Assembly: GCF_000247695.1 (NCBI RefSeq)
Contig: NW_004624854.1
Span: 1,859,466 to 1,923,465, forward strand
DNA from: Heterocephalus glaber
Taxonomy: Eukaryota > Chordata > Mammalia > Rodentia > Bathyergidae
Direction: 5' to 3'
DNA length: 64,000 nt
The translations under genes were made by a program, and so were the position numbers. Of the stretch, positions 23,224-34,372 are shown piece after piece; the stretch's first letter is position 1; each line of letters begins with the position of its first letter. The notes under the pieces were generated by a model. That model was not told where the DNA came from. It did no database searches and worked only from the letters and a program-made list of their open reading frames with translations.

Positions 23224-23797
23224 TTTTTTTTTTTTTTTTAAATAGAGGCTCTCAATATGTCATTAAATTCCCCAGGCTGGACTGGAGCTTGCAATCCTCC
23301 TGCCTCAGCCTCCCATAATTCTAGGACTACAAGAGTGAGTCATTGTTATGGTTTGTGTCTAGATGTCCCCCCAAAGCCTCCTGTGGTCAGAGGCTATTTT
23401 GGAGGAGGCTGAATCCAGGGTGTGTGACTGATTCATGGTGGGGCTAGACCCGAGGGCACTAGAATTAAGGGTGTGAATGCTTTGGGCCCTGCTCTAGGTA
23501 GTCTATAAGGGAGAAAAGGGGCAGAAAGACACTGTTAAGGTCCCTTGTTGCTTTTGCTACCTTCTGGGAGCCATGAATTGTTTCTCCTCTTCGATGCCTC
23601 TCCTGCCTCTCTTGTTGCTTTTGCTGCTTCCGCCACCATGAACTGTTGCTCCTCTGCCACCCTGCCTTGGAGCCAGCTGATTATGGACTGAAACCTCTCC
23701 AGACTCTAAGCCAAATAAATCTCCCCCCCTTTAACTTTGGGTTTGGGTATTCTGTCTCAAGAATGAGAGAAAAGTAACTAACAGCCATCACCCCTGG
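23224..23797 (-). mobile_element. B1-like SINE split by an LTR
   Basis: Plus-strand bases 23224-23343 are the reverse complement of a B1-like unit: poly-T, then ccccaggctggactggagct, gcaatcctcctgcctcagcc, tcccataattctaggactac. The missing end (ccatcacccctgg) lies at 23785-23797, beyond the LTR. The SINE is old and was already in place when the LTR arrived. Confidence 0.75.
23344..23783 (+). mobile_element. MaLR solo LTR with internal duplication
   Basis: Begins tgttatggtttgtgtct and ends aaagtaactaaca, so it has TG...CA ends. The flanking 5-mers gtcat (23339-23343) and gccat (23784-23788) are a worn target-site duplication. A polyadenylation signal (caaataaatc) lies at about 23712. Compared with the sister LTR at 50372 it carries a tandem duplication of about 67 bp (units from 23544 and 23611, both starting cttgttgcttttgct). 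No gag/pol/env-like sequence is attached. Confidence 0.85.
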
Positions 23798-24309
23798 ATG
23801 TGAGGGTTTCTGGTCTGCCTTGGATTTCTCTTCACCCTAGAAGCTCAGAGATCATTTAGATAAGAACTTCATCTTGAAAGTACAAAGTGAGAAGAGAAGC
23901 ATCTTTCTGCATCATGCTTCTATTTTAACCTTTGCTTATGTTGTTATTCTTCCATGAGTTTAGTTTTCTTTCTCATCTACGAGAGAACCCAGAAAGGGAT
24001 ATGAATACCCAGAGCCTGACCTCTTTAGAACTGCATGGAAGCTGAGATCTAGGTGGCCTGATGAGAAGCCGACAAAGTATTTAGGACAGTGGCAAGAAAC
24101 AGACTTTAATACTATGATGATTCATGGAAACCTTTGTGGTCCTGCGGTTAGAACTGACTTGCATTAACAGGTGTGGCCAACTTTGAACTGGTGATACATT
24201 TTTTATGCGATCTAGCTCACACCCATATCTTGATATTTTGGTTCTTTTTCTCAGTAATGAACAAACGGAGGCAAACATATTGCAAACTTTTGTTAGACAG
24301 ATGAAATAA
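23798..24309. other. No gene or repeat recognised
   Basis: Moderate AT content; short frames only. Confidence 0.45.
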
Positions 24310-24450
24310 TCTCAGCTCCACTGCTGAGTAGATTTGAAATTTTTGTTGAGCCTCTTAAATTGTCTTCAGTTTCCTCACTATGTAAAGAAGAGAATTAGGT
24401 TTACTTTGCATAGTTAAGTGGAGAAACTTACAGTGTGTGTAAAGTAAAAC
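24310..24450 (-). mobile_element. MIR SINE fragment
   Basis: ttgtcttcagtttcctcac followed by tatgtaaagaagagaattag is the reverse strand of the MIR core (known: gatgaggaaactgag). Confidence 0.6.
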
Positions 24451-25574
24451 ACTCTTTTTTCTCTTTTTCTTTTCCTCTCACTATTGTAATATTTTTCTTT
24501 TTTACTTTTGTTCTTTTTATTCTTCTTCCTATGAAAGCCGGAATTCCTTCCTACCTTTCTTTTTTCTTTTTTTCCTTCCCCTACTTTGGATTTTATTGTA
24601 TGTAGATTTCTTCTGATTTTGTATTATACCATAGTATAGATGTCCAGAGATACATGAAATTTTTATATGTTTTTTAGTATGTGCAGAATGAAATCACGAG
24701 CACATTTACCCCTAAATAGCCAACAAATTCTTAATTCAATTGCTTTAATGAAGGAAATCATTTTACAGTGGAGCACAAGCATAAAACCTGTAGGTAAATT
24801 ATATTTATATTTTGTTTCTATTTCCTAAAGATATTATGCTGAAACAAGTGTGCTCAAGTGTATACTAAAATTGGTCATAGCGTTAAATACATCTCTCAGA
24901 CTGAAAATAACAAATGTAGTCAATAACTTCTAATTATTATGATTATATTGGATTAAATCTAAAAGAACTATAATTATATCATGGGTGCAATGAAAGCTTT
25001 CATAGTACCATAGCATTGCAGCATTTTTATTAGGATTCATGCAGTAATCCTACCTTTGTAATGTGCAGCAACCTATGAAAAGCAGTGATTCTTTCCTAAT
25101 GCAGAGTAATTAGAATAGGAGTTAACACGCAATTTTAAAAATTAAAGTAATACATTGTATCTATGAGCTCTCTGCAGTAATACAGGCTAACCACCTTACT
25201 GAGTTAAAATCCTTGGCCTGTGTTTGAAGGATGTGTAGGACGTACTTGATATTTAGAGGACTTTTGCTGAAGACAGAACTTGAGTAGAGGAAAGGGAAAC
25301 TGAATCTACAGGCTTTGTAGGGGGAATATTGAATTAGCAACAAGGCACCCTTCTCATGAATATTGAATAAGAGGTCCTCATGAATATTGTCTTGAGGTCC
25401 ATTTTTCCTTCTAAGATGTTAGATTCTGCATATTATATGGAGGGCAGGGTGTAGTATGTAAACATAAATGAAAGGAAAAAGTCAATATTTTGAAGTGAAC
25501 AATGGTTTCTTATTTCCTGTATCCTGAATGCTCATAGAAGCATGGACTTCTTGGGAAAAGCAGAATTTTGGTAC
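24451..25574. other. AT- and pyrimidine-rich DNA, no gene
   Basis: Pyrimidine-rich at about 24455-24600. A 24-bp direct duplication (ctcatgaatattg at 25353 and 25377) lies near the right side. A 14-base match to U6 snRNA at 24861-24874 is noted in the findings. Confidence 0.5.
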
Positions 25575-25700
25575 CTGATTGATTTGACCGATATGAAAAC
25601 TGAGACACAGGCTTATATGATTGGTTCAAGCCAGCTAACACTGTTTCTCCCATTTCAGGTAGGGAGTTGGGCACGATTTGAATTCTGTCTGTTCTATTTT
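25575..25700 (+). mobile_element. MIR SINE fragment
   Basis: gatatgaaaactgagacaca, then ggttcaagccagctaacac, then gcacgatttgaattctgtct follow the MIR core-to-tail order on the sense strand. Confidence 0.65.
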
Positions 25701-26589
25701 GCAGTTCTGCATTAAAATCATTTGCTACTTGATAAAGTGATTTAATCCACTGTACCATGACTGGTGTTCTACATTTTGTGACTCTTCACATATATTAGCC
25801 ATGCCCTTCTCTATTTTGGGGTTGAAACAATTCACAAAACCATCAACATGAGCAAAAATAAAAACAAAAATGTAACGACTGCCTGACTGTTTGGAACTTT
25901 GGTGCTCATCTGGTCTTACCTCTTCATGCTGGTCTTGGGACCCACTGAAGGACGTCATGGACAGTCTGGCTTTTCTGGTCAAAATATATTTAAATTACAT
26001 TTGATTCAAATGTACGTTTGTACTAGACCAACATTTCATAATAATTTCTGGGTTTTCCTCTTTGTTTACTCCCATACATTTCCCTCCCCTTAACACAATT
26101 ATTTAATTTGATCCTTAGAACTTCCTACTCCGAAGGCCTCATTTGATTCTTAACATTTCTATCTAGTCTTGGCAATTTCTCAAGTCTGTCTCCAGACGCT
26201 TGGGGTCCATCTAGGCACTGGTTAATTCATAGAGTTCCAGGTGTGTCTCCCACATTATATTTATGAAATTAGTGTCATTCTTCACAAGAGTACTTTTGCC
26301 ACAGTATAAACTATTGTTAATTTTGGTATCTGGACAAAGAGCCCAGCTGTAAAGATAGCAGATGCCAAAGTAAGTTGTGAAGGAGACAGGACTTTAATTT
26401 TCAAAAGGACTGAGAAGAACTTAAAGCAAACAAGGCCTCTAAGACTAAGCTTCATTAGAGTGGGTGAGATAAATCGCCAGAAATAACAACGGGGTGCTCA
26501 TCAGTGCATTCCCTAGATGAGGTTTGCTCTGAGAAAACCCTTCTTTGCCAAAGGGAGAAGAGCGAGGGGAGATGCCCTCTTCACCCAAG
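25701..26589. other. No gene or repeat recognised
   Basis: AT-rich with short frames on both strands. Confidence 0.45.
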
Positions 26590-27280
26590 CCTAGGTAGCA
26601 TGGCCTTCCCAGGAGCCCTTGGAAAGCTTGAGGTGTGCTCCCACTGGGGGGGGGGGGGGACAGACTCCTGAAGAGAAGGAGCTCAGCAGGGTGCTGAGAC
26701 TGGGAAGCAGCTGCTCTCCCAGCAAAGGTGGGCGATGTTCAGAAATGGGGGCCTCTGTGGCTGAGAGGGTCTGGTGCTGCATTGGACTCCGGCCATGGAG
26801 ATGTCCTGGAGGGTGAGGCGTGAAGGGCTGGGAGAACATAAGGGAGGCTGGACCAGCACCTGCAGGCAGAGCACAGATGACCGAGGCAGGAGGCTTGGGA
26901 AAAGAGCCGTGGTCTGCTTGGGAGAGGCCCATTCACTAGAGCAGGAGAGGTTGCACTCCTGGCCCCAGCTGTGCCTTGCCCTCCTCAACTGTGGGTCAGA
27001 AGTGCAGATACCTGGAGAGCACGAAATGAGGGTGAAAACAGGGAGCCAAGCACAATCCAAGGGTTGCTGGAGCCGAGGGGGTCCCTCCCTGGGGGGTGAA
27101 GTTCGGGGGATGTCTGGGGATGGAGTCTTAAATGTCGGATTCTGTTTGGCATTCTTCAAGTGCATGAAAGAAAAAGTGATGGAACTTGAAGAACTCTCAT
27201 CCAGTGGCAGCAGAAAAGGTTTCCCACTGAACTGTGATTGTACCAGTGCACAGGAGAGACCAAAATAATATCGAGGTCTG
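26590..27280. other. GC-rich block with overlapping open frames
   Basis: A sharp rise in GC over about 690 bp. Two long frames overlap on opposite strands (26774-27268 plus, 164 codons; 26683-27165 minus, 160 codons). Neither shows a domain, signal peptide or repeat that I recognise, and both owe their length to the GC bias. A run of 14 G lies at 26646-26659. I see no poly-A or target-site duplication that would make it a processed pseudogene. It could be a conserved exon-bearing or regulatory segment, or an unrecognised old element. Confidence 0.35.
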
Positions 27281-27935
27281 CTGAGCTCCCACTCATTACG
27301 TTTGTTCCTTCCAACAGGTCAACTCATATTTCTGCAGATGAATGTTTTATTAACAGATCAATATGCCAGGATATGAGTGATTCAAGAAAGTCTACAAACC
27401 CATACTTTGTATGACAGAATGGTGAGGTTGATGAAACTGTATGTCTAGCCTGTTATGGAGGGGGCCTGAATTAACACTGTGCTCCTGTTCAAGGCATTGA
27501 GCAGTTGAATTTGTCCTAGCCTACTTTCAGTCCCATCATTTAAATTTCCTTTTAATTTTAGCTTTTAACTGTCTGCTGTGCATACCTCATCAAGATAGCC
27601 TGATTTTGCATTTTTTGTAACAGGCTGGAGTTCGTTCCCTGATTGTGATGTTTTCAATTCATTGCCTCCCTTTGGAAAATATACATGACCCATTAATATA
27701 ACCTTAGCATAAAACATCCAGTATTAAAAATTAACTTGAGTGAACACAAGATTAATTAGCCCATGAGAAGATAGTTGGGAGGCAAGTACAATTTCTTTCA
27801 ACTAGTTTTCAAAAGTAATGTAGCCCAGCTCTGCAAAAAGTTACACCACAGTAATTATATCCTCTTTACTTTACAATGCATGTTATAAATATGTAATCAT
27901 TCTACATATGTCCACATATGTTTGTATACATGTGT
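27281..27935. other. AT-rich DNA, no gene seen
   Basis: Nothing recognisable. Confidence 0.45.
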
Positions 27936-27945
27936 GGAGACAGAC

Positions 27946-27980
<35 letters not shown>

Positions 27981-28015
27981 GAGAGAGAGAGAAAGAGAGA
28001 GACAGACAGAGAAAG
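27936..28015. repeat. (GA)n microsatellite
   Basis: About 80 bp of GA repeats with GACA and GAAA interruptions. Confidence 0.95.
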
Positions 28016-28629
28016 GATTTTGTATAACAAAGACTTTCTAAACATATACTTTTAGCAATTTTAGTATTCCATACCAGAAATGCAGTTTTTGTCATTGGAA
28101 AAATGTTCCTAAAGAACAAATGCAAGATTGTTGAAATCTTTTTATAAAACTCAGACTATTATGTCAGATAGTGTTTTGGACTTTTACTGAAATAATTTTC
28201 ATAGTAAATTCTTTTAAGCGATTAACATAGCAAGAAAAAAATCTAGATTCCATATGAGAATTCCACATGAGTAGAAAGGGAAGAGTCTAAATACATAGTT
28301 TTTTTTTTTCTTTTGGTACCAGGGATCGAACTTGGTAAATATATAGTTTTTAATTCAATTTTTATAAAACTGAGAAAAAAATTTAGAAATAGGAACAATA
28401 TTTACTACCATGCTATGGAAATATTTCAACACATAAGTAATTGCTGAAAATATATTTCTAGAAACCTCACACACAAATAACCAACTTTTCTTCATGGAAA
28501 TGTTACAGTACATTAACTGAAATTTCTCTACAGAGCAATTAGGAAATTCACTAAACAAAAATAAAAGCAGATTTCTGAATTGCTATCTGATGTGACATCA
28601 TATTAATCATTGTTAAGAAAAACACTCAA
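28016..28629. other. AT-rich DNA with a short ID SINE end
   Basis: At 28302-28338 the plus strand shows poly-T then ggtaccagggatcgaactt, the reverse complement of the last ~25 bases of an ID SINE (minus strand). The rest is AT-rich with no gene. Confidence 0.5.
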
Positions 28630-28726
28630 GGGCTGGGGATTTAGCTCAGTGGTTCCACCACCTGCCTTGTAAGCTCAAGGACCTGAGTTCGATCCCTGGT
28701 ATTAAAAAAAAAAAAAAAAGAAAAAG
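28630..28726 (+). mobile_element. Young ID-type SINE
   Basis: Complete tRNA-derived body: ggctggggatttagctcagt (A box), accacctgccttgtaagctc, gacctgagttcgatccctgg (B box), then an A-rich tail. Flanks aacactcaag (to 28630) and accactcaag (from about 28730) form a target-site duplication. An intact internal pol III promoter and few changes suggest a recent insertion. Confidence 0.9.
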
Positions 28727-28739
28727 AAAACCACTCAAG

Positions 28740-30286
28740 ATACTACTTTGTAAACAATACTGTAATACCTAGGTTCCTCTCAATTAAAAATGAGAATGGA
28801 AACTCCTTTTAGTAAGTTACTCTGGTGTTAACAATGCCATGTAATTCCTCCATTGGTGTTTCATCTACTTGCTTTTATGATGTAAGAAGTTACTTAAAAA
28901 CAGAAAAAAATTTTTTCTAAATTAGTTTTCATGTAAACTAAAACAGCACATATTTAAGGGGCATAGCAACTTTGTGTATAAAATGAACCAACAGAAAATA
29001 GGAGATTGTATTAGGGGACTATTTTTTCAGAGTCTTCAGTTTTATTTTCCTCTTTTTCTCCCAACATCCTGGCACATACACTGGGCCTTCAGTCAACGAG
29101 GCTTAGAAGGGATTTCTTAGATGAAAAAGAGACCTACGCATTCGCTTTAATTTTATCTCTAGTGCTCACTGATCCCCAGAACAAATATTAACTCCTCTGG
29201 AGAACCCAACCATATGAAGAGAAAGCTCTTCTAAATTATATTATGTACTCACACAATCTTTAATAAGGCTGTATGAAAAATTAGAAGCCCATCACATTAG
29301 AGAATGATAGACATATTTAGACTAGTCTGCTTGGGAGGATTTTAAAGTTGTTGCAATGGTTGTTCAGATTTTAGTTACTGCTTCTGAATCACAGGCAAAG
29401 TCTAAATTTAATGTTAATGTCCTTGAATAGGACCACATAGATTTTGTGCAGCTACTTCTACTATAGCTATTTTCTGGCATCAAATAACAAAACAATGGTT
29501 TAAAAAAAAGACCTCTTTCAGCTTTCATAGGACATAAATATTTAGTGAAAATGTTTACCCACACTTTCACACACTGAAACACAGGGCTATTCAGATTATG
29601 AGCTCATTTTTTTATACAATTTGAAACAACAATACACACTAGATGGGGGACCTTTGAACTTTTTACTTCTTGCAATCTTATTGGTTGACTTTTCATCTTA
29701 GAGACTGCTGATAGAATCATTATGGAATAGGATAAGATAAGGATGAAGGAGCTAAAGAGTGTGGTTATTTGGTGTTAAATTTTCATGAGTGAGCAGATAT
29801 TTTATAATTATTTTAAACCATCAGAGGTGATTTGATATTTTAATAGTGGGTGTCATTTACTCATTACATCGGGATGATTTAAGTCATCCTTTGGCAACCA
29901 TGGCCACCTTGCAGATAAGATGAGCCCATGAATGTATGGTCCCAGTTTCACAGAATTGGCAGCCTCTCAAGGGCTCCAACCCCGTTGGTCACTTCCTGCT
30001 GAGGAGCAGGTTGTGTGGACACAGAAGAGCTGGTGGATTGGTAGAGACAGCATCCGGAAGTGCCTCTAAAATGTTCATGTTCATCTGGATATTTTGACGT
30101 TATGTTGACATTTCTACTTTAGTAAACTCATCACAGCTGTCCTCATTTCCTGGAACCTATGGAGATTTCTGGAGAGTATATTGAATTTTGTGGAATATTG
30201 ATTAAATTCCATATTGTTTATTCAGTGTTGATTTCTTCTCTAGAGAAGTGTCTGTATTCAAGTTGAGAGTTCTAATAAGGTTGACA
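28740..30286. other. AT-rich gene-free stretch
   Basis: A slightly GC-richer segment lies at about 29890-30060; no exon, RNA gene or repeat is recognisable. Confidence 0.5.
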
Positions 30287-30291
30287 AATAC

Positions 30292-30708
30292 TGTTATGAT
30301 TAGTATCCCCCCTCAAAGCCTCAGGTGCCCATAGGTGGGGCTTTGAGGAAGCAATTGGATCATGGGAGGTAACACTCATCACTGGATTAGTCCCTTGATG
30401 AGTTTATAGCTAAGTGTACTGTTGGGAGGAGAAGCCTGGTCTGAGGAGGTGGTCACGGGGGTGGGGGTGGGGATGGGGTAGTGGGGGGGTGGGTGGAGGG
30501 GTGGGTCTGGAAGAGTATACTTCCCTCCTCCTCCCTTGATCTCTCCCTGCCACACCCTGAGCTATTCTCCTCTGCAATATCTCTCTGCCATGCCACCCTG
30601 CCTTGGAGCCAGCTGGCTAGGGACTGAAGCCTCCACAAACTGTGAGACAAATAAACCTTTCTTCCTTAGATTTGTGGTTGTCCCAGCACTGTGAAAGTAA
30701 CTAAGAGG
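30292..30708 (+). mobile_element. MaLR solo LTR with G-rich expansion
   Basis: Begins tgttatgattagtatcccc and contains the family segments ccaccctgccttggagccag and gggactgaagcctcc, then a polyadenylation signal gacaaataaacc near 30650. Exact 5-bp duplications aatac flank it at 30287-30291 and 30709-30713. Between 30457 and 30506 it carries a G-rich tract absent from the sister copies at 23344 and 50372. Confidence 0.85.
30457..30506 (+). repeat. G-rich tract, strong G-quadruplex candidate
   Basis: At least six runs of three or more G separated by one to four bases within 50 bp (gggggtgggggtggggatgg and onward). The plus strand fits the G3+N1-7 quadruplex rule several times over. Confidence 0.8.
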
Positions 30709-30713
30709 AATAC

Positions 30714-31064
30714 CAATTTAAAAAGTCAGAACACCAATTAAAAAAGTCAGAATATAAAAGATTAAGCTTATTTTTTTCTACCAATGAAGAACAATCTGAT
30801 GTGTTCATCAATAACTGATACTACAAGAGGAAGTAATAGTGTCAGCTTTCTAAATGGTTTGAGTAAACAGGAATTTTCAGCATGCTGAATTGGATTTTAA
30901 ATGTACTATTTGGTAGTTGGATAATTCAGATAGTAAAGGAGTAATATTTCAGTTGTTTCAGTAATTTTTCTACTATATTTTTATTCTGATTATGATTTTA
31001 CATGTAATTTGTAAATCTGATCATAAGTACAAAATAAGTGAATAATATAATTATATAATAAAAG
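30714..31064. other. AT-rich DNA, no gene seen
   Basis: Starts with a short imperfect duplication (aaaagtcagaa at about 30720 and 30740). Otherwise nothing recognised. Confidence 0.45.
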
Positions 31065-31285
31065 CTAAAGCTTACTGAATATTTACTCACTGTCAGACAT
31101 TGACATAATGCTGTAATCACTAACTCATTTGCATATCAGGACAACTGTGAAAAAGAAGAAGCAGTGTCACATCCACCTTTTGCAAATGACGAGGCTGAGA
31201 CCCAACATGAGTAACTATGTTTTCACTGTCACCCAGCTAGAAGTGACTGAGCTAGAAGTGATGAGGCCTGGTTCCCAAGACTGTA
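31065..31285 (+). mobile_element. MIR SINE
   Basis: Nearly full-length MIR in sense order: gcttactgaatatttactca, tgctgtaatcactaactcat, ttgcaaatgacgaggctgag, tgtcacccagctagaagtga, then gaggcctggttcccaagact. Ancient tRNA-derived SINE mobilised by L2. Confidence 0.75.
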
Positions 31286-31538
31286 ACTTGCCTCAAAGGT
31301 CCCATTGTATCAGTTCAATATGTTCTGTTGCAATAGGACCTTATTTCTGTTAAATCTAACATTGTGTTAACATTTCAAAAAATTTTGGCAAGCCCAGTGC
31401 AAATTTTAATATATATGGCAAAAAACCCTAAGTCAACCTACAGATGAAAGTATTAGAGTGGAAAATCCAGATATCTAAACCCAGCTTGTCATATGCATAC
31501 TCCCTTTTTTGTCTTTGTTGAATTTTTTAAATTATCAG

Positions 31539-31835
31539 CTGGGAATGGCAGGGCATACCTATAATCCCAGTACTCAGAGGCTGAAGCAAGAGGATTATAA
31601 ATTTGAGCCCACCTTGGGGAATTTTGAAATTTAGTGCTAACCTGTTTCAAAAAATATGAAAAGAGGGGCTGGGGATTTAGCTCAGTAGTTTTGCCGCCTG
31701 CTGCGCAAGCGCAAGGGCCCGAGTTTGATCCCAGGTACCAAAAAAAAAAAAAATATGAAAAGAAATTTTAAAAAGAAGCTTGGGGCTATAGCTCAATGCA
31801 AAGGTCCTGAGTTCAATCCCCAGTACTGCAAAAAA
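31539..31835 (+). mobile_element. B1-dID dimeric SINE, interrupted
   Basis: The 7SL/B1-like half (31539-31650) reads gctgggaatggcagggcata, cctataatcccagtactcag. The ID-like half (about 31780-31825) reads cttggggctatagctcaatg, tcctgagttcaatccccagt. A younger ID SINE lies between them. Confidence 0.8.
31665..31749 (+). mobile_element. ID SINE nested in B1-dID
   Basis: ggggctggggatttagctca (A box) to cccgagtttgatcccaggta (B box) plus an A tail. A perfect 14-bp target-site duplication aaaatatgaaaaga at 31651-31664 and 31750-31763 defines the insertion exactly. It inserted at the A-rich linker of the older dimer. Confidence 0.95.
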
Positions 31836-31839
31836 CTCA

Positions 31840-33199
31840 GAAAAGAATCTGGTGTTGGGTCATTAACAACCCTCAGCCGGAGCTGACAGCGCTGAAACGC
31901 CTTTCAAAGTCCATGTGGACCTGTGTGGAAAAATATTAGAGAACATAAATTTCTCATTTCCCAGATTAACATATATATCCATTTATTAATCATAATTGTT
32001 TGTAAATCAATGACTATAATTCAATTAGTTATAAACTATAAATCGATTTAAAGATTTTCAACAAATTTCTTAGTTTTCCATTTCTTTTTGCTCTTTCACT
32101 CTTATGTACAGTTACATCATTTAAAAATCTTCTCTGTATTCTACATACTTTAAATACCAGCATTATTTATTGTTCCTCAATTCACAATATGGCAGACTGA
32201 AATAGTTAACATGTGCTCGCTTTGCTAAATATGTCTGTTCTGGATTTGTGCAAGTGTAAGCTCACTTTTTCTAACCAGTTTCTAGTATGAAATGTTCATG
32301 GTTTCACTTTGTAAGTTCACTCTGGATTGCAGGCGACATCACTGAGTTAGGAAATTCTGCTCTACTGGGAACAGGTCTGGTCTGCTGTCTCAGGACTCCA
32401 CGTGATGCTGTGATTTCCAACAATGAGCAGCAGTATTTTAAGCAACCAATTAGGTGGTATTTTAAGTAACTAATCAAGTGCAAAATGCATCCCTCATTTT
32501 CTGATTTATAAAATGAAGTTTTAAATAAACAGTCTCAGATAAAGTAGAAGAAATTGATAAGCATAACTGAATTACATGTGGAAAAATATGATGGGGAGGA
32601 TTGCAAATTTGAGCCCAGATTAAGTAACATGGAAATATACATTTAACTGTTTTCTGCTTTCTACGTTTTAAGTCTATTGCTGTATCATTTCTTCATTCTT
32701 GCTAGAGAATGTGTATTTTGGTCTCTCTCTGCTCCTCATCATTCCATTCTTGCTACCACAACTAGGATAAAATCCATAGGTTAAACTGTCAGCTCTGTTC
32801 TTTCACTTCTATTCTGGCTCTCTTCTTTTGTATCATGTTCAGTCTAGAGACTTGATTATAAATAGAAGCCAAAATCCCTCCACAAGGTTTTCTTATAGAC
32901 CTCTATTTGCTTTCCAAAAATTACAAAAAACTCTCTTGTCATTTTTATTTTTCCTCCGTAGAAAATGTCCTTATATGTATGTATGTATGTTATGCTTTAT
33001 TACCTCATCTGTAATTAGTTTTTGAGTAGGTGTCAGGTCAGTAGGGCATACAATTCTGCTATGCACAACAACCCAGATAGCAGAAACATATAGTGAATCT
33101 TTACAGACAATATCCATCCTCCTATTTTCATATTTTACATATGTTTAAGAATACCACAGTAGTTTTACTGAAAATGCTTCAAGGGTAATATGGGTCAAG
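31840..33199. other. AT-rich DNA, no gene seen
   Basis: Short frames only. A 13-base resemblance to the U6 5' end near 32214 is not pursued. Confidence 0.45.
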
Positions 33200-34130
33200 A
33201 ACACATGTAAAACAGAGTGAGAAGAGAACCTATAGAATGGGGCAAAAAAATTTCCCAGCCTCTCTTCTGAGAGAAGATTAATATATAGAATATGTAAAGA
33301 ACTCAAAAATATTACCTACCCTCAAATAAAACAACCCAATGAAAAATGAGCAAATGAACAAAATAGATATTTTTGTGAAAGAAGTACAAAAGACCAATAA
33401 GTACATGAAAAAATGTCCATCATCTTTGCCATTAGGGAGATGCGAACCAAACAAGGATACAAACAGGCAATGAACACTGGTGAGGGTGGCAGGTGGGGGA
33501 CATCGACATTTTTGGTGGGAATATGAACTGGCACAGACACTGTGGAAATCAGTATGGAGGTTTTTCAGAAAACTAAAACTAGAAATTCCATTAGACCCAG
33601 CAATACTTTTCCTGGATGAATTCTGGAGAGAATTACAGATGTCTTACTGCAGTGATTTGTGCATAGCTGTGTTTATAGAAGCCCAGTTCATAGTAGAGAA
33701 GCTCTGGAAGAAGCCTAGATGCCCGTCGATAGACAACTGGGTGCATAAAATGTGGCACACACACAATGGAATACCGTTCACCATAAGGAAGAAACATCAT
33801 GTCATTTGCAGAAAGATGGATAATGTTAGGTGATACAAGTTATATACAGAAAGTTAAATATCACATTCTTTCTTTTATATGAGAAACCTAAAATAAACAA
33901 ACAAATGAGTGTAACAGGAAAGAGTAAGTGAGGCTTTCTGGAGATGTAGAAATGAATTGGGGAGCGAGAAGGTAATGAAGAGGAGATGAAATGAGCAAGA
34001 TACCAATTCCTGCGAACAAACACGAGTAGTATGGGCTGGGAATGAACAATCAAGACACATAAATGAAGCAATAAAGGGGATTATATGTATAAGTGAGTCA
34101 AGATAATTGCACTTTAGCATTTTGAGTTGA
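33200..34130 (+). mobile_element. 5'-truncated, decayed L1
   Basis: The C-terminal part of ORF2 on the plus strand, partly open at 33480-33833 with TLWKSVWRFFRKLKLEIP and KKPRCPSIDNWVHKMWH, both typical of the L1 ORF2 C-terminus. 3' UTR-like DNA follows. The 5' boundary (about 33200) and the 3' end are estimates. Frameshifts and lost upstream domains make it inactive. Confidence 0.8.
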
Positions 34131-34193
34131 AGTAAAATAGTCAATGTCTGAAATCCATTTTATTTAGAAATTTAAGCCTTTCACCAGCTATTA

Positions 34194-34372
34194 CATTGGT
34201 ACCTCGGTTTATGAACTTAGGCAGGAGTTTGTATTCATGTCAGGAGGATGTTCAGGGTTGTATTTGTCACCTGATGTAGAGTTTGTGAACAGAAGCAAAA
34301 CTTTGCCCAATGCTTTTGTTTGCGAACCAAATCGTTTGCAATCAGAAGCATTCATAAACTGAGGTCTTACTG
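34194..34372. mobile_element. 179-bp Tc1/mariner-like MITE
   Basis: The left end cattggtacctcggtttatg and the reverse complement of the right end (cagtaagacctcagtttatg) match at 18 of the outer 24 positions counted from the TA side. TA lies directly outside on both sides (34192-34193 and 34373-34374), the Tc1/mariner target duplication. There is no coding capacity, so it would have been moved by a transposase from elsewhere. Internal bases near the ends (gcgaaccaaatcg) are also partly self-complementary with the left half. Confidence 0.7.

Noticed and set aside
23795..23815. ggatgtgaggg resembling the start of 7SK RNA
   Set aside because: Only 11 bases match and the bases before it belong to the split B1 SINE; similarity stops at once.
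27883..28125. Frame with SLSLSL runs
   Set aside because: Translation of a (GA)n microsatellite on the reverse strand.
32214..32226. gtgctcgctttgc resembling the U6 5' end
   Set aside because: The match ends after about ten bases and no further U6 sequence, tail or TSD follows.
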